Below, in pieces: positions 32,589 through 40,931 of a stretch of DNA of 64,000 nucleotides. The notes beneath the pieces were generated by a model. It searched no databases. It saw only the letters and a list, made by a program, of their open reading frames with translations, and was not told where the DNA came from. Source of the DNA: Candidatus Saccharimonadota bacterium (lineage in GTDB: Bacteria; Patescibacteriota; Saccharimonadia; Saccharimonadales; Saccharimonadaceae); the NCBI GenBank assembly GCA_017519305.1, contig JAFWSN010000001.1:246296-310295 (forward strand), given 5' to 3'. The position numbers were made by a program, and so were the translations under genes. The stretch's first letter is position 1; each line of letters begins with the position of its first letter.

Positions 32589-34430
32589 ATGAACAAAGAC
32601 GTTATTTATATTGAACCGGATGATGATATCACTGATATCATTTCGAAACTCGAATCCGCAAAAGAACAAATCGTCGCCCTAGTTCCACCAAAAAAGAGTG
32701 GAGTCTTAAGAAGTGTGGTGAATATAAAATTAATTACTAAGGCTAGCGCCGCTAACAAAAAGAAGCTTGTTATTGTTACGACTGATCCTTCCATTCTAAA
32801 ACTTGCTGCTGCTTCCAAAATCCCAGTAACTAAGAACCTGCAAACCGCGCCAGCCATCCCATCTGAAGACGACATCGAAGAGGAAGTCGTTTCCGAAGAG
32901 GTCAGCGAGGGCGAAGTCACAGTCACCGACGGGACCGCTGTAGAGCCAGAAGAAAATGAAGAAGAAGATGACGATGACGATGATGATGATGAAGATGACG
33001 ATAAAAAGGCTGAGGAAGATTCCGAATCAGAAGAACCTGACGAAAAAGAAGACGACAAAGAGGATGGCAAAGAAGATGACGATGCCAAAATCGACGAAAA
33101 AGCTGCCGCTGCCGCCATCAAAGATATAAAGTCTGAGAATAAGAAAAAAGAGAAAGAAGAAAAAGAGGCAAAAGAAAAAGCCAAAAAAGACAAGAAAGAG
33201 AAAAAGGAAATCAAAAATCCAGTTCTCGCTTGGATTATTAATTACAAGAAATGGGTTATCGCCGGCGCTGCCGCTACTGTTTTGATCGTATTATTCCTTA
33301 TTTGGGCCCTAGTAATTGCACCAGCCGTCAAAATCACCGTTGCTGTTCGTACCGATTCCAATAACTTCTCCGAACTAGTTTCCTTCACTTCAGATCCAGC
33401 CGCCGAAAACACCGACGAAGGTGTCTTCTATCTTGAAGAAATCAAAATTGAAGAAGAGCAAAAAACAGAATTTACCGCCACCGGCACTAAGAACATCGGT
33501 GAAAAAGCCCACGGCACCATTATTGTTCAAATCGGTTTCCGCTTTAACGAAATTAACAAGCCGGTCAATATCAACGCCGGTTCCGCGTTCAAAGCCAGCG
33601 GCCTCACCTTCTATAGCGACTCAGATGTTTCACTCTCCTGGAATGGCAACAGTGGCGAATGTGAATCTAGCTTCCTCGGTAACGGCTGTATCCGTTCAGC
33701 CAAAGTTTCAGTCACGGCTGCCGCACCAGGCGAAGTCTATAACATCGACAAAACCAGCTTCACCGCTCCTAGCGACCGCGTCACTGCCTATTCCGACGGT
33801 GCATTCACTGGCGGTACCGATAAGAATGTCACCATCGTCACCTCCGAAAACGTCGAAGCTGCCCGCACTATAATGTCCAACAACATTAAAGAAAAAGAAG
33901 ACGAATACAAGAACGAACTTTACGCTAAAATCGGCGACAGCAAACTCGCGATTGATTCTAGCTATAAGCAAAAACTTTCCGAACTAACTTCCTCGCCAAA
34001 CGTCGATGAAGAAGTTAGCGAAACAGTCGTCCCATCCGCAACGGCTACCGTCACCTTCACGATTTACGCCATCGACAAAACCAAGCTCGAAGAGTTTATC
34101 ACCCAAAAAGCCAAACTCGCCGAAGACCAAAAGATTTACGAAATCAGCAATCCATTCATCGAAAGCTTCGTCTCGACCGAATCTGGTTACACCGGCAAGC
34201 TTAAGACCTCTTATAAAACTGGTCCAAAAGTTACCGAAAATGATATAATAGAGCTCGTCAAGGGTAAAGGCGTTGGAGATATTAAGCACGATCTTGGTTC
34301 AGTTAATGGCCTTACCGTTAAATCAATCGATACTTCCTATCCATGGGTAACTTCAGCCCCGAACGACAGTAATCGTATTACCCTTGTCTTAGAAATTGAA
34401 GGACAAACCAACCCTAATTCAGAGGAATAA
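32589..34430 (+). CDS. Bitopic membrane protein with acidic/KE-rich linker, CPR-type family
   Basis: 613 aa. Residues 1-95 form a small cytosolic alpha/beta domain (IYIEPDDDITDIISKLESAKEQIVALVPP, then KKLVIVTTDP) of a type I associate with CPR genomes but cannot name. Residues 95-170 are very acidic, with runs of Asp and Glu, and 175-215 are Lys/Glu-rich, probably a charged coiled coil. One membrane segment (about 222-244) leads to a 370-residue outside part of repeated beta domains. It heads an operon with mltG and a wall amidase, so a role in wall assembly or division is inferred. Confidence 0.75.
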   Translation: MNKDVIYIEPDDDITDIISKLESAKEQIVALVPPKKSGVLRSVVNIKLITKASAANKKKLVIVTTDPSILKLAAASKIPVTKNLQTAPAIPSEDDIEEEVVSEEVSEGEVTVTDGTAVEPEENEEEDDDDDDDDEDDDKKAEEDSESEEPDEKEDDKEDGKEDDDAKIDEKAAAAAIKDIKSENKKKEKEEKEAKEKAKKDKKEKKEIKNPVLAWIINYKKWVIAGAAATVLIVLFLIWALVIAPAVKITVAVRTDSNNFSELVSFTSDPAAENTDEGVFYLEEIKIEEEQKTEFTATGTKNIGEKAHGTIIVQIGFRFNEINKPVNINAGSAFKASGLTFYSDSDVSLSWNGNSGECESSFLGNGCIRSAKVSVTAAAPGEVYNIDKTSFTAPSDRVTAYSDGAFTGGTDKNVTIVTSENVEAARTIMSNNIKEKEDEYKNELYAKIGDSKLAIDSSYKQKLSELTSSPNVDEEVSETVVPSATATVTFTIYAIDKTKLEEFITQKAKLAEDQKIYEISNPFIESFVSTESGYTGKLKTSYKTGPKVTENDIIELVKGKGVGDIKHDLGSVNGLTVKSIDTSYPWVTSAPNDSNRITLVLEIEGQTNPNSEE

Positions 34431-34431
34431 A

Positions 34432-36018
34432 ATGAAAATTCTTGGCCTAGACGTCGGCGAGAAAAGGATCGGCGTCGCACGAGTTGACTCCGCCACAAGA
34501 ATCGCTGTTCCAGTGAGCTTCATAGAAGTTAATGGCAACGAATGGCAAGAACTAGCTCGTCTCACCAATCTACACAACACGAAATTCTTCGTTATCGGTC
34601 TACCGCGCAGTAATGAGGGAAACGAAACTAAGCAATCACTTTACGCTCGTAATTTCGCTAAAATTCTTACCGAAAAAATACCTGGAGCAAAAATTCGCTT
34701 CCAAGACGAATCTCTCACTTCGGTCGAGGCCGAATCTAGGCTAAAAAGTCGTCAAAAGAAATACGAAAAAGGCGACATCGACGCCGAAGCAGCTTCCATT
34801 ATCTTGCAGGACTTCATCGAAACCTTTTCCGAAGAAGATTCTGGCAAGGAGGAACCCCTGCCAGGCGTAATTGAAGAAAACGCCAGAAAAGTCGTCAAGA
34901 AAGCCCGTCTAAATTCCAAAAAAGCTATAGAAAGTTCTAAAAAAATCGTGAAAAAAACCAAAAGAAACTTTATTATTACCTCAATTATTATCGCTCTAGC
35001 TCTTGCCGCAGTCTGTGGCGGTATCGTATTTTGGTATTTCAACTCGCTCAGCCCAGTTATTAAAAATTGTGACGCGGAACGCTGCCCGGATATCGAATTC
35101 ACCGTCGCCCAAGGAGAATCTGTTGACACTATCGCCAACAATCTAAGTAACGCTGAGCTGATTAGAAGTTCTTTCTTCTTTAAAGTTAATCTGAAATTGT
35201 CTTTTGGTGACGCTGCACTCAGAACCGGCAAATATACCCTCAACAAAGGCATGAGTGCCTCAGATATCGCTAAAATCCTCACCGAAGGTATTGGTGGTTC
35301 CGAAGTATTTAGCTTCACAATTTTGCCAGGTCAAACCATTTTCGATGTTCAAAAAAATCTCCTGTCGCTCGGCTATTCAAGAGAGGAAATCGATGCCGCT
35401 TTTAACGCCGACTACGATATGCCAATGCTAAAAAACCGCCCAAGTGGGGCTTCACTCGAAGGTTACCTCTATGGAGAAACTTATGAATTCTTTAAAGATG
35501 CCACTGTTAAAGAAATCCTTAAAACCTTCCTGGATGGCACCGAAAAAGTTATCGAAGAAAACGACCTCGAAGCTCGCTTCAGAGACCGTGGACTATCGCT
35601 TCACGAGGGAATCACACTTGCTTCTGTCGTCCAAAAAGAAGCCCATACTGCCGACCAGCCAACCGTTGCCCAGGTCTTCTTAAAACGCCTTTCTATGTAT
35701 ATTCCTCTTGGTAGCGACGTCACCGTAACCTATGCACTCGATGTACTTAACCCAGATCGTAACCGCGACGACACTGCCGTTGGCGACGCTATCCAAGTTG
35801 ATTCTTGCTATAATACGCGCAAGTACACCGGTCTACCATGTGGCCCAATCTCAAATCCGGGCCTTTCTGCCATGACTGCTGTCGCCGATCCGTCTGATAC
35901 CGATTATCTTTATTTCTTGACAGGCGACGACGGAAGGATGTATTATAGTTATACAGAGGACGAACACAACCAGAACGCCCGCGACCACTGTCAAGTTCTC
36001 TGTGACGTATCGTTATGA
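34432..36018 (+). CDS. YqgF (RuvX-like) domain fused to endolytic murein transglycosylase MltG
   Basis: 528 aa. Residues 1-135 are a complete YqgF nuclease-like domain: LGLDVGEKRIGVA, FVIGLP, DESLTSVEAE and DAEAASIIL carry the acidic residues. YqgF matures 16S rRNA ends. A Lys-rich stretch and one membrane segment (about 180-202) lead to a MltG/YceG domain outside: catalytic Glu343 in SLEGYLYGETYEF, LASVVQKEA, and the LPCGPISNPG motif. Six or more Cys in the outer part suggest disulfides. GAGGAA precedes the ATG; an in-frame ATG at 34396 lies in the upstream gene. It overlaps the CHAP gene by 4 nt. Confidence 0.9.
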   Translation: MKILGLDVGEKRIGVARVDSATRIAVPVSFIEVNGNEWQELARLTNLHNTKFFVIGLPRSNEGNETKQSLYARNFAKILTEKIPGAKIRFQDESLTSVEAESRLKSRQKKYEKGDIDAEAASIILQDFIETFSEEDSGKEEPLPGVIEENARKVVKKARLNSKKAIESSKKIVKKTKRNFIITSIIIALALAAVCGGIVFWYFNSLSPVIKNCDAERCPDIEFTVAQGESVDTIANNLSNAELIRSSFFFKVNLKLSFGDAALRTGKYTLNKGMSASDIAKILTEGIGGSEVFSFTILPGQTIFDVQKNLLSLGYSREEIDAAFNADYDMPMLKNRPSGASLEGYLYGETYEFFKDATVKEILKTFLDGTEKVIEENDLEARFRDRGLSLHEGITLASVVQKEAHTADQPTVAQVFLKRLSMYIPLGSDVTVTYALDVLNPDRNRDDTAVGDAIQVDSCYNTRKYTGLPCGPISNPGLSAMTAVADPSDTDYLYFLTGDDGRMYYSYTEDEHNQNARDHCQVLCDVSL

Positions 36019-37109
36019 AAAAGAAAATCAATTTTCAAAAAATTCGTACAATTCTAATCTATCTTTTGACTAGTGCCGCTATTCTCGGAGTACTTTTTGT
36101 CGGTATTTTAGATAAGAGAAATGGTTCAAATGTCGACCTTACCTCTTTATCCGTAAACGACACTAAAATTTCAACCGACCAAATCTCCGAGCTTTATGTT
36201 GTAGCGGATCTTTCTGATGCGCTCAACCTTGCTAGTGCCACCGACGTAGCTTATAACTACGTTGCAACCTCGGCCTTGTACAACGTCGGACAAACCTCTA
36301 TTGGTAGCGGTAAAATCGAAAAGAATATTACTACTGATACTTCAAGTTTCTCTCGTGGCGTTATCGCTTATACCGTTAGCGCCGGTGAATCGATGGAAGA
36401 TATTGCTAATAAATTTGGCCTTACTACCGACCAAATCCGTTGGTCAAACAAGCTTAAAACTACCAGTATCTCAGAGGGCGACACCCTTTATCTCACTAAG
36501 AACGTCTCTGGTATTGTTTATACCGTCAAGGAAGATGATACTCTCGAATCAATCGCCGAGAAATACGGTTCTACTGCCGAAGACATCAAACATTTAAATG
36601 ACATTGAGGTTTCTGGCATCTCCGAAGGTATGCGTATTGCTATCGAAGGTGGTACTTTACCAGAAAAAGAACGCCCAGAATATGTTCCACCGGCCCCAGT
36701 AATTACTTACACTACCTACGCCTACACTACATCCGGTAGTAGCGCTTCTCGTCTTACTCTTACTGTTATCAACAGCAGCCTTTGGCTTTCAGGCCCGTAT
36801 ACCTCTGGCCAATGTACGAGCTATGCTTGGTATATGCGCCAAGACCTCCCTGGTACCCTTGGCAACGCCAATACCTGGGCCGCAAACGCCGCTGCTGCCG
36901 GTTTCCCAGTCGATCACAATCCACAGCCTGGCGATATTTTCCAAACCTCTAGTGGTTGGTACGGCCACGTGGGCTACGTTGTCGCCGTCAACGATGATGG
37001 TACTATTTTGATTCGCGAAATGAACTTCAACTACCGCGCCGGTGTCGTTACCGAATCCCTTATTTCTGCCTCTACTGTCAATAACTTCCTCTATATCCAC
37101 CACAAATAA
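36015..37109 (+). CDS. LysM-CHAP cell-wall amidase/peptidase
   Basis: 364 aa. Signal anchor at about 11-32; two LysM repeats (about 116-160 and 166-210, with YTVSAGESMEDIANKFG and YTVKEDDTLESIAEKYG) bind wall glycan; a CHAP domain (about 255-362) holds Cys267 in SGQCTSYAW and His318 in GWYGHVGYV. It cleaves peptide or amide bonds in peptidoglycan. It is coupled to the MltG fusion by an ATGA overlap, so glycan-strand and peptide cleavage are made together. Confidence 0.93.
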   Translation: MKKKINFQKIRTILIYLLTSAAILGVLFVGILDKRNGSNVDLTSLSVNDTKISTDQISELYVVADLSDALNLASATDVAYNYVATSALYNVGQTSIGSGKIEKNITTDTSSFSRGVIAYTVSAGESMEDIANKFGLTTDQIRWSNKLKTTSISEGDTLYLTKNVSGIVYTVKEDDTLESIAEKYGSTAEDIKHLNDIEVSGISEGMRIAIEGGTLPEKERPEYVPPAPVITYTTYAYTTSGSSASRLTLTVINSSLWLSGPYTSGQCTSYAWYMRQDLPGTLGNANTWAANAAAAGFPVDHNPQPGDIFQTSSGWYGHVGYVVAVNDDGTILIREMNFNYRAGVVTESLISASTVNNFLYIHHK

Positions 37110-37148
37110 TCGCCAGATTGGTTCAAGCGTGACTTTTTGACGGAATTA

Positions 37149-37157
37149 TGTTATAAT
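37149..37157 (+). promoter_or_regulatory. Extended -10 promoter of the 251-aa orphan gene
   Basis: TGT-TATAAT, then a hairpin GTTATA/TATAAC (37164-37179) in the leader and AGGAGG at 37194-37199. Confidence 0.65.
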
Positions 37158-37207
37158 ATAAAAGTTATATTTTTATAACGCATCTTACGAATTAGGAGGA
37201 CAAGGCC

Positions 37208-37963
37208 ATGAAAAGCACTTGTAAGAACAAAGCCGATTTACCGAGCTCCTTTCGTGATCTTGGTATGAAAGAGGACATCGCTGCGATTTTCGACGCAGCA
37301 GGAATGACACCAAAAAGCATGATAGATCAGGCCAGGACCTACGGTATAAACAACGAGCTGGTTCGCATGGATGACGGGAGATTTCATCTTTCAGTTAAAA
37401 ACATAAGAGATGAAGAAACGCTCATTCCCACAGGCCTGAAGGCGGAAATGGTTATAGGTAATCCACCTGGTGGAGGAATTGGTTGGACACATGCACTCGA
37501 CGCAGGCCATCTGAGAGTAAATTTTTACCAGGTGGGAGTTCCTTATCTCACGGACTATATTCGAGAGGATGCTCATGAACAACTCGAGCGGATAGAGAGG
37601 GACTATTATCTAGCATTTTTACACGGTACTTTTTATGTAAGAAATGACCTCATGTATTATGTATACAGGTGTACATTAAAACTCTGTTTAGAGCACTATG
37701 ACGACCTGGAAACCATCCAAGCAAATCCAAATCCCACTGTCAGACAGCTACGAAAGCTCATGAAACAGCACTACCACCCCAATCATCTTGTCGCCTACAA
37801 CAAGCTCCTTGCCGAGGCCCGCAAGAGCAAAAAGAAGGAAAGCAGAAACTACAACGATGTCTTAATGGGTATTTTGAGAGAGCTTTCTAACTATGAGTCG
37901 ATCTATCACTTGGCCGAGGAGGCCTTTTCTGTTAAAGAAGAGCCTCAAAACAAACTCCCGTAA
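37208..37963 (+). CDS. Unknown protein (251 aa) with unusual codon use
   Basis: Not recognised. Soluble in appearance. Notable stretches: a Gly-rich GNPPGGGIGW near residue 84, an aromatic-rich central part (RDYYLAFLHGTFYVRNDLMYYVYRC), and Lys/Arg-rich C-terminal helices. Codons ATA, AGA, AGG, CTG, GGA and ACA are frequent, unlike the ATC, CGC, GGC and ACC of the flanking genes, which points to recent arrival. It has AGGAGG, a hairpin in its leader, and a terminator whose loop holds the stop codon. Function unknown. Confidence 0.68.
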   Translation: MKSTCKNKADLPSSFRDLGMKEDIAAIFDAAGMTPKSMIDQARTYGINNELVRMDDGRFHLSVKNIRDEETLIPTGLKAEMVIGNPPGGGIGWTHALDAGHLRVNFYQVGVPYLTDYIREDAHEQLERIERDYYLAFLHGTFYVRNDLMYYVYRCTLKLCLEHYDDLETIQANPNPTVRQLRKLMKQHYHPNHLVAYNKLLAEARKSKKKESRNYNDVLMGILRELSNYESIYHLAEEAFSVKEEPQNKLP

Positions 37964-37980
37964 GCAGCGGGAGTTTTTTT
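37955..37980 (+). terminator. Intrinsic terminator of the 251-aa gene
   Basis: CTCCCG, loop containing the stop codon TAA, CGGGAG, TTTTTTT. Confidence 0.85.
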
Positions 37981-37981
37981 A

Positions 37982-37990
37982 TGTTATAAT
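37982..37990 (+). promoter_or_regulatory. Leaderless extended -10 promoter of obg
   Basis: TGT-TATAAT, 6 nt to the ATG, directly after the preceding terminator's T-run. Confidence 0.7.
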
Positions 37991-37996
37991 ATTGAT

Positions 37997-39298
37997 ATGT
38001 TTGTAGATACGGCAAAAGTTAGTTTGAAAGCTGGTAAGGGCGGAGACGGCGCCGTATCTTTTCGCCGCGAAATCTATATTCCAAAAGGTGGCCCGGATGG
38101 CGGCGACGGCGGTAAAGGCGGCTCAATTATCTTTAAAGCCGACAAGGACACCAACACTCTACTTGATTTTAAATTTACCCCAATCCTAACCGCCGAAGAC
38201 GGCAAAAACGGCTCCGGCACCCGCTCAGCTGGCCGCTCCGGCAAAGACTTAATTGTCGAAGTTCCAATTGGCACCGTCGTCTACAAAGCCGGCGAAGAAA
38301 GAGTTTTGCTCGCTGATTTAGTTAAAGATGGTCAAGAAGCAGTTATCGCCAAAGGTGGCGACGGCGGCTTTGGCAACGCCCACTTTAAATCTAGTACCCG
38401 CCAAGCCCCAATCATCGCCGAAGTTGGCGAACCGGGCGAAGAATTCGAAGCCGAACTCGAGCTCAAACTCCTAGCCGATGTTGGCCTAGTTGGCTTGCCA
38501 AATGCCGGCAAATCCACCTTCCTCTCGGTCGTCTCAAACGCCAAACCAGAAATCGCCGATTATCCATTCACCACTCTTACGCCAAACCTTGGTATTGCCA
38601 AAGTTAACGATGGCAGTATCCTAATCGCCGATATTCCTGGCCTTATTGAAGGCGCTTCCGAAGGTAAAGGCTTAGGGCATGACTTCCTTCGCCATGTCGA
38701 CCGCACCGCAGTTCTTCTTCATCTTGTCGACGTCTACAATAATGACGCCGGCGAAGCCTATAAGACTATCCGCACCGAGCTCGAAAAATATTCCGACTTA
38801 AAGGATCGTCCAGAAATCGTCGCTCTCACCAAATGCGAAGGCGTCGACGAAGAAATTGTCAAAATGCAGATGGCCGCTATCTTGGCTATTAATCCAAACG
38901 CCGAAGTCTACGCTATTTCCGCACCAGCCCACCAGGGAATCGATGAGCTTTTGAAACGCCTTCTCTTCCTAGTCTCCGAACGCAAAGCCGAGCGCGAAGC
39001 TGAAATTCCAGAAGAAATCGAAGAGGCAAAAGACATCCCAACCATCTCGCTCAGTCGCGAAGAAGCTAGCGACACTTGGAACGTCGAACGTACCGACGAT
39101 GGCAAATTCATCGTCACTGGTGAAAAAATTGAGAAATTCGCTCGTCGTACCGACCTTAATAATTATGCCAGCGTCAACCGCCTCCGCGACATCATGAAAA
39201 AGCTAGGAATCAAGGCCGAATTGACCTCTCTTGGCGCCGAACCAGAATCAATTATTTCAATCGCCGGCAAAGAATTTACTCTGGTAGAAGACTATTAA
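37997..39298 (+). CDS. obg: GTPase Obg (CgtA)
   Basis: 433-aa ribosome-assembly GTPase. The Gly-rich Obg fold (KAGKGGDGAVSFRREIYIPKGGPDGGDGGKGG) fills 1-157; the G domain has GLPNAGKST, DIPGLIEGA and TKCE (G4 with Cys for Asp neighbourhood NKxD read as LTKCEG); a C-terminal OCT domain ends SIAGKEFTLVEDY. All three domains of the Obg family are present and length is typical. Confidence 0.96.
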   Translation: MFVDTAKVSLKAGKGGDGAVSFRREIYIPKGGPDGGDGGKGGSIIFKADKDTNTLLDFKFTPILTAEDGKNGSGTRSAGRSGKDLIVEVPIGTVVYKAGEERVLLADLVKDGQEAVIAKGGDGGFGNAHFKSSTRQAPIIAEVGEPGEEFEAELELKLLADVGLVGLPNAGKSTFLSVVSNAKPEIADYPFTTLTPNLGIAKVNDGSILIADIPGLIEGASEGKGLGHDFLRHVDRTAVLLHLVDVYNNDAGEAYKTIRTELEKYSDLKDRPEIVALTKCEGVDEEIVKMQMAAILAINPNAEVYAISAPAHQGIDELLKRLLFLVSERKAEREAEIPEEIEEAKDIPTISLSREEASDTWNVERTDDGKFIVTGEKIEKFARRTDLNNYASVNRLRDIMKKLGIKAELTSLGAEPESIISIAGKEFTLVEDY

Positions 39299-39338
39299 AC
39301 TGTTGTAAAAATTACAAAAATATTTCCTAAAAACCCAC

Positions 39339-39367
39339 TTGACTTTTTAATGCTTATGCTTTATTAT
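39339..39367 (+). promoter_or_regulatory. Consensus promoter of the second noncoding transcript
   Basis: TTGACT, 17 nt, TATTAT. GCTTATG (39352-39358) and CATAAGC (39371-39377) form an inverted repeat around the -10, a possible operator. Confidence 0.7.
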
Positions 39368-39373
39368 AAACAT

Positions 39374-39531
39374 AAGCTGATACGCTTCACAGGGGTTCCA
39401 CTGAGTAATTAGTGGAGTGTGGAGACTTACATTAAAAACAAAAACAGCGGATTAAAACAAAACAATGTGCCCCAAGGGTGGGCGCGCATCAGCGCAAAAA
39501 GAGAGACCTGTCGCAAGACGTCTCTTTTTTT
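39374..39531 (+). ncRNA. Candidate ncRNA or T-box-like leader before glyS, about 160 nt
   Basis: Fills most of the 259-nt gap between obg and glyS. Visible helices: TCCACT/AGTGGA within a larger CTTCACA/TGTGGAG arm (39384-39424), TGTGCCC/GGGCGCG (39466-39486), and the terminator with a GCAA tetraloop. AAGGGTGG followed by GCGCG at 39474-39486 resembles the T-box antiterminator motif, and the next gene is an aminoacyl-tRNA synthetase. Against a T-box: the motif lacks the AC of UGGNACC, no specifier loop is clear, and glyS has its own -10 box after the terminator. A stand-alone RNA is at least as likely. Confidence 0.6.
39501..39531 (+). terminator. Terminator of the transcript before glyS
   Basis: AGAGAC, inner GTC-GCAA-GAC, GTCTCT, TTTTTTT. 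Confidence 0.85.
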
Positions 39532-39541
39532 ATCTCAAAAA

Positions 39542-39550
39542 TGGTATAAT
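39542..39550 (+). promoter_or_regulatory. Leaderless extended -10 promoter of glyS
   Basis: TGG-TATAAT, 7 nt to the ATG. Confidence 0.7.
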
Positions 39551-39557
39551 AATTAAC

Positions 39558-40919
39558 ATGAACAACTTAGACGACATTGTAAGCTTATGTAAACGCCGCG
39601 GCTTTATTTTTCCAGGTTCCGACGTCTACGGCGGCATGGCCGGTACGTGGGACTTTGGCCCGCTCGGCGTCACTCTCAAAAACAACATTGTAAATACCTG
39701 GTGGAATTATTGGGTCGACCAGCGTGATGATATGTTTGGTATCGACGCCGCTATTTTAATGAATCCTCGCACCTGGGTCGCTTCCGGTCACACTTCTACT
39801 TTTGCCGATCCATTGGTCGAATGTAAAGAGTGTCACTCTCGTTTCCGTGCCGACAAGCTTGTCGACGGCTATTCCGAAAGCATCACCACCGAAGAATTTC
39901 TAGCCCAAAACCCAGTCTGTCCAGTCTGTGGCAAAACCAACTGGAGCAGCATCCGTAAATTCAACATGATGTTCACTACCCACGTAGGCGCTGTGACGCC
40001 AGAAGATGCCGAAGGCGACGAAGCCGCCAAAGAACTCTTGAACCGTAGCACCACCTATCTCCGCCCAGAAACTGCTCAGGGTATCTTCACCAACTATAAA
40101 AATGTCGTCGACACCATTTATCCAAACCTTCCATTTGGCCTTTGCCAACAGGGTAAATCTTTCCGCAACGAAATCTCTCCACGCGACTTCATCTTGCGCG
40201 ACCGCGAATGTTCGCAGCTCGAAATTGAGTATTTTGTGCACCCAGATACTTGGTCAGAAAACTTCGACAAAATCCTCGAAGAATACCGTGGCTTCTTAAA
40301 AGACAAAATGGGTCTTCCAACCGAAAAAATCCACGAACTCGAAGTTCCAGCCGAAGACCGCGCCCACTATTCAAAGCGCACCGTCGATATTATGTTCGAT
40401 TATCCAAACGGCGAGGAAGAGCTCATGGGCATCGCCTATCGCACAGATTTTGATTTGCAAAACATCGCTCGCGAATCCGGCAAAAACATGGATTACCGCG
40501 ATAAGAACACTGGCGAGACTTTCGTTCCGCACGTCATCGAACCATCCATTGGTGTCGAACGTCTATTCCTGGCCGTGCTTAGCACTGCCTACACCGAAGA
40601 CGAGATTAATGGTGAAAAACGTATCGTTTTGAGACTCCCAGAAAATCTCGCACCGTACAAATTCTGCGTTTCACCACTACTTAAAAACAAACCGGAACTC
40701 GTCGAGAAAGCTAAAACTGTCTACGAAAAACTCAAAGCCAAATATACTTTTGTAACTTGGGATGATTCCGGCAACATTGGTAAACGCTATCGCAAGCAAG
40801 ACGAAATCGGTACGCCAAAATGCGTCGTCATCGACTTCGATACCCTAGAAGATGGCACTGTCACCGTCCGCGACCGCGACACTGCCGAGCAAGTTCGCGT
40901 CAAGATTGAAGAATTATAG
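39558..40919 (+). CDS. glyS: Glycyl-tRNA synthetase, dimeric (eukaryote/Gram-positive) type
   Basis: 453-aa class II synthetase charging tRNA-Gly. GFIFPGSDVYGGMAGTWDFGPLG opens motif 1; two Cys pairs CKECHSRF and CPVCGKTNW form the zinc knuckle; RPETAQGIF and FRNEISPRDFILRDRE are motif 2; EPSIGVERLF is motif 3; the anticodon domain ends at the stop. The start at 39558 gives the family N-terminus; an in-frame ATG at 39465 would lie inside the upstream terminator transcript and is rejected. SD-led ABC genes follow at 12 nt. Confidence 0.96.
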   Translation: MNNLDDIVSLCKRRGFIFPGSDVYGGMAGTWDFGPLGVTLKNNIVNTWWNYWVDQRDDMFGIDAAILMNPRTWVASGHTSTFADPLVECKECHSRFRADKLVDGYSESITTEEFLAQNPVCPVCGKTNWSSIRKFNMMFTTHVGAVTPEDAEGDEAAKELLNRSTTYLRPETAQGIFTNYKNVVDTIYPNLPFGLCQQGKSFRNEISPRDFILRDRECSQLEIEYFVHPDTWSENFDKILEEYRGFLKDKMGLPTEKIHELEVPAEDRAHYSKRTVDIMFDYPNGEEELMGIAYRTDFDLQNIARESGKNMDYRDKNTGETFVPHVIEPSIGVERLFLAVLSTAYTEDEINGEKRIVLRLPENLAPYKFCVSPLLKNKPELVEKAKTVYEKLKAKYTFVTWDDSGNIGKRYRKQDEIGTPKCVVIDFDTLEDGTVTVRDRDTAEQVRVKIEEL

Positions 40920-40931
40920 GAGTTACAAAAA

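Noticed and set aside
32606-33214. Ser-rich 202-codon frame on the minus strand
   Set aside because: Antisense shadow of the Asp/Glu-rich linker of the 32589 gene.
39465-39557. Upstream extension of glyS from an ATG at 39465
   Set aside because: The extension is translated from the RNA helix and terminator and would bypass the -10 box; GlyRS homologues start near 39558.
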